The notes under the pieces: generated by a model
Told to the model about the DNA's origin: nothing
The model's input: the letters and a program-made list of their open reading frames with translations, nothing else
The model's database searches: none
Made by a program: the position numbers and the translations under genes
Origin: Microbacteriaceae bacterium PS02343
GTDB taxonomy: Bacteria; Actinomycetota; Actinomycetes; Actinomycetales; Microbacteriaceae
DNA length: 32,270 nt
Reading direction: 5' to 3'
NCBI GenBank assembly: GCA_029959365.1
Contig: JASCOA010000029.1
Coordinates: 1 to 32,270, forward strand
In this document: in pieces, positions 30,312 to 32,270 of the stretch
How positions within the stretch are numbered: the first letter of the stretch is position 1
How the letters are laid out: the number at the start of each line of letters is the position of its first letter

Positions 30312-31763
30312 TCAGCGACCGCGCAGCGCCCGCAGGGCACGACGGGCGAGGCCCGGCGTCCCCGCCGGCCAGCCCTTGCTCCCCGCGACGCCGGCGAGCA
30401 CCGCGGCCCAGCGCTCGGTGACGGCCGCATCGGTGTAGCCGAGCGACGCCTCGCGGGCCCGCTGGCGCATGGCGAGGACCTGCTCGTCGGTGAGCCGCTG
30501 CAGCCGGTCGATCCGCTCGCTCAGCGCCGCGATGTCGCCGGCGGGCACCACGTAGCCGTCCACGCCGTCGCGGATCATGTCGCTCGGCCCGTACTCGATG
30601 TCGTAGGCGATGGGGATGCATCCGGCCGCCATCGACTCCACGAGCACGAGCGGAGCGCCCTCCGCCGTCGAGGTGAGCAGGCTGAAGTCGCCGCGCGCGA
30701 AGGCTGCGGCGGCGCCCGCGCGGTGCCCCAGCAGTGCGACCCGGCCCTCGGCGCGCTCGTCCGCGACCGCCTGCTCGACCTCCTCGCGCCGGTCGCCGTC
30801 GCCGTAGAGGTCCAGACGCACCGCCGTCGCGGCTCGGGCCACGGCGCGGACCGCGTGCGGCACGCGCTTGCGCCCGGTCAGCGAAGCCAGCATCACGCCG
30901 CTGCCGCGGGGGCGGTCGAGCGGTGCCGCGATGAGCGCGTCGAGATCGCGGGCGTTCGGCACGACGTCGACGCGCGCGGGCACGGTCAGGTCGTGCTCGA
31001 GATCGCGCCGCTGGCGATCGGTCAGCACGACGAGGCCGTCGAAGTCGTCGGCGTGCTCGAGCACCTCCCGCCGGCTGGCCTTGAAGACGCCGTCGCTGCC
31101 GCGGTGCGAGCTGTGCACGACGTGCACCGTCGCCACGTTCGGCCGCCGATAACCGCGGACGAAGCGCGCGGAGGTCTTCGAGTCGACCACCAGGACCGCG
31201 CGGCGCTCGCCGATCAGGGCGTCGAACCAGTGCCGGTAGAGCGCCCAGACGCTGCCCCAGCCGCGCACGGGACGGCCCTCGCCGTCGCAGACCACGACGG
31301 CTCGCCCGCCGGGCACGCCTCGCTCGAGCACGTCGCGGCGGTCGCTCGCGAGCAGGCTGCCGTCGGCGCGGTAGCGATCGACCTGCAGCACCGCCCCGTC
31401 GTCGGCGCGACGGGTGCGGCGGCGCACGACGCCGTCGTGACGGTCCTCCTCGCCCTCCGTCAGCGGCGTGAAGACGCGGTCGGCACCGGCGCCGGCTTCG
31501 AGCGGATGCGCGCCCAGCCAGTCCCACAGGTGCTCGATGCTCACGCCCTCGGCGAGCTGGCCGCTCGCCCGCATCCGCTCGCTCAGCGCGGCGGTGTCCA
31601 GGCGGTCGTCGAAGGTCAGCACCCGGACGGGTCGGCCAGCCGCGGCGAACGCCGCGGAGCGCTGCAGGAGCGCGCTCGTCATGCCGCCGAAGTCGTCCGG
31701 CACACCCCAGGTCACCGCCAGCTGCTCGGCATCGGGCAGGACATGGCGGGCGGTGCGGGGCAT
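30312..31763 (-). CDS. Family 4 glycosyltransferase, TagE/poly(glycerol-phosphate) glucosyltransferase-like
   Basis: 483 residues, GT-B fold, no signal peptide. The donor-binding EX7E motif is Glu368 to Glu376 in AEGAPLVLVESMAAGCIPIAYD, followed by IEYGPSDMI, a continuation typical of TagE/GtfA-type enzymes that glucosylate teichoic-acid-like polymers or serine-rich proteins. TVHVVHSSHRG and LTGRKRVPHAVRA also fit. The likely donor is UDP-glucose or another UDP-sugar; the acceptor is unknown. The ATG at 31763 has TAGCGT exactly six bases upstream. It is separate from the large polysaccharide locus by over 9 kb. Confidence 0.9.
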   Translation of the reverse strand: MPRTARHVLPDAEQLAVTWGVPDDFGGMTSALLQRSAAFAAAGRPVRVLTFDDRLDTAALSERMRASGQLAEGVSIEHLWDWLGAHPLEAGAGADRVFTPLTEGEEDRHDGVVRRRTRRADDGAVLQVDRYRADGSLLASDRRDVLERGVPGGRAVVVCDGEGRPVRGWGSVWALYRHWFDALIGERRAVLVVDSKTSARFVRGYRRPNVATVHVVHSSHRGSDGVFKASRREVLEHADDFDGLVVLTDRQRRDLEHDLTVPARVDVVPNARDLDALIAAPLDRPRGSGVMLASLTGRKRVPHAVRAVARAATAVRLDLYGDGDRREEVEQAVADERAEGRVALLGHRAGAAAAFARGDFSLLTSTAEGAPLVLVESMAAGCIPIAYDIEYGPSDMIRDGVDGYVVPAGDIAALSERIDRLQRLTDEQVLAMRQRAREASLGYTDAAVTERWAAVLAGVAGSKGWPAGTPGLARRALRALRGR

Positions 31764-31769
31764 CAGGCC

Positions 31770-31775
31770 ACGCTA
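31770..31775 (-). promoter_or_regulatory. -10 element TAGCGT, leaderless start of GT4 gene
   Basis: TAGCGT, six bases, then the ATG at 31763 on the minus strand. Confidence 0.5.
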
Positions 31776-31843
31776 GACCCGGTCGCCTGGGCGCGGCGAC
31801 GCTCCCAGTCCGAGCGCAGTCCCCGGCAGGGCCCGCAGGCCGC

Positions 31844-32237
31844 TCAGCCGAGGAGATCGAGCAGCGCGCTCGGCCCGACGGCGCTGGCGCCGACGGCGAC
31901 GAGCCGCTCGCGCAGGCCCCGATCGGCCGTCACGGTCACGACCCGCCGCCCCTCGGCGATGCGCTCGCGGGCGAGCTCGACGAGGGCGCCGTCGCCGTCC
32001 GCCGGGGCCGCGTGCTGCACGACGCCCGGCACCTCGCGCTCGGCGGCCGGGCGAGCCGCGCCCTCGAGCACGAGCTCGATGTCGGGCCAGGCGTGCGCGC
32101 CCCCGACGCCGAGGACCGCGGCAGGCAGTCCGTCTCCGGCCAGCGCGCCGAGCGCCGCCGCCAACCGCGCGGCGGCGCCGGCGCGCTCGCGCCCCCCGCC
32201 GTCCGGGCGCGCGCCGCCGCCGGTCGCGCCGGCGGCG
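31844..32237 (-). CDS. PIN/NYN-like conserved protein, 5' truncated at contig end
   Basis: About 130 residues remain; the start codon is missing. The readable part, RPDGGGRERAGAAARL, DIELVLEGAA, PADGDGALVELA, GRRVVTVTADRGLRERL and a final LLDLLG, resembles a family in Microbacteriaceae often annotated as NTP pyrophosphohydrolase but with PIN/NYN-like acidic motifs. From memory the family reads RPDGWWRDR where this contig reads RPDGGGRER, and the upstream residues turn into a Gly/Ala string, so the last ~60 bases before the adapter are probably miscalled. A TTG at 32164 is sometimes taken as the start, but conserved sequence continues upstream of it. Confidence 0.7.
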
Positions 32238-32270
32238 CGGTCTCTTTTTCACATCTGACGCTGGCGCCGA
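32238..32270 (+). other. Degenerate Nextera transposase adapter at contig end
   Basis: The last 33 bases match the Illumina Nextera read-through sequence (reverse complement of mosaic end plus read-1 adapter) at 28 of 33 positions by my alignment. 16 of 19 match in the mosaic end and 12 of 14 in the adapter, including an uninterrupted CACATCTGACGCTG. This is library-derived and not part of the genome. Confidence 0.92.

Overview
This window reads as one high-GC actinobacterial contig. The most likely source is a Microbacteriaceae-type genome. The grounds are the extreme GC content, GTG starts, TANNNT promoters abutting start codons, and actinobacterial families (DUF2207, large ATP-binding LuxR regulators, baeRF, DnaJ-NERD). 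The lineage call is inference from style, not from a marker gene. Both ends look like contig ends with sequencing artefacts: homopolymer G/C runs at 1-80, and a degenerate copy of an Illumina Nextera transposase adapter at 32238-32270. I saw no rRNA, tRNA, CRISPR array, insertion sequence or phage gene.

Layout. 85-5583 holds housekeeping or accessory genes: an SDR oxidoreductase, a DUF2207 membrane protein, a small membrane protein, and a prolyl-oligopeptidase-family peptidase. 5654-21198 is the centrepiece, which I interpret as an aminosugar exopolysaccharide locus. A tightly overlapping six-gene minus-strand operon (13633 down to 5654) encodes a nucleotide-sugar 6-dehydrogenase, an NAD-dependent epimerase, a GlmS-type aminotransferase, two paralogous secreted polysaccharide deacetylases with a shared C-terminal module, and a secreted DPBB-like protein. 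Divergent from it is a processive GT2 polysaccharide synthase (14022-15311). Two tandem paralogous LuxR-type ATPase regulators follow (15260-17917, 18568-21198). A CGGGGTAC-like motif recurs in the intergenic regions before the synthase and before both regulators, suggesting one regulon.

21366-32237 returns to assorted genes: DnaJ-NERD, an orphan LysR substrate-binding domain, a succinate-semialdehyde-type dehydrogenase, a three-gene operon (DUF6804-like, DUF1345, MalY/PatB-like aminotransferase), baeRF, a zf-TFIIB protein, acylphosphatase, an acyltransferase-3 membrane enzyme, a TagE-like GT4 glycosyltransferase, and a truncated PIN/NYN-like protein at the contig end.

How it may work together (inference): GlmS feeds UDP-aminosugars; the dehydrogenase and epimerase make an aminouronic or epimerised sugar; the GT2 enzyme polymerises and exports; the two deacetylases trim N-acetyl groups outside the cell; the LuxR pair switches the locus on. 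Other notable structure: nine genes share an exact -10 hexamer/6-nt/start-codon arrangement typical of leaderless mRNAs, a ~90-bp hairpin repeat occurs twice with compensatory changes, and the word GAGCGGATG is strongly over-represented.
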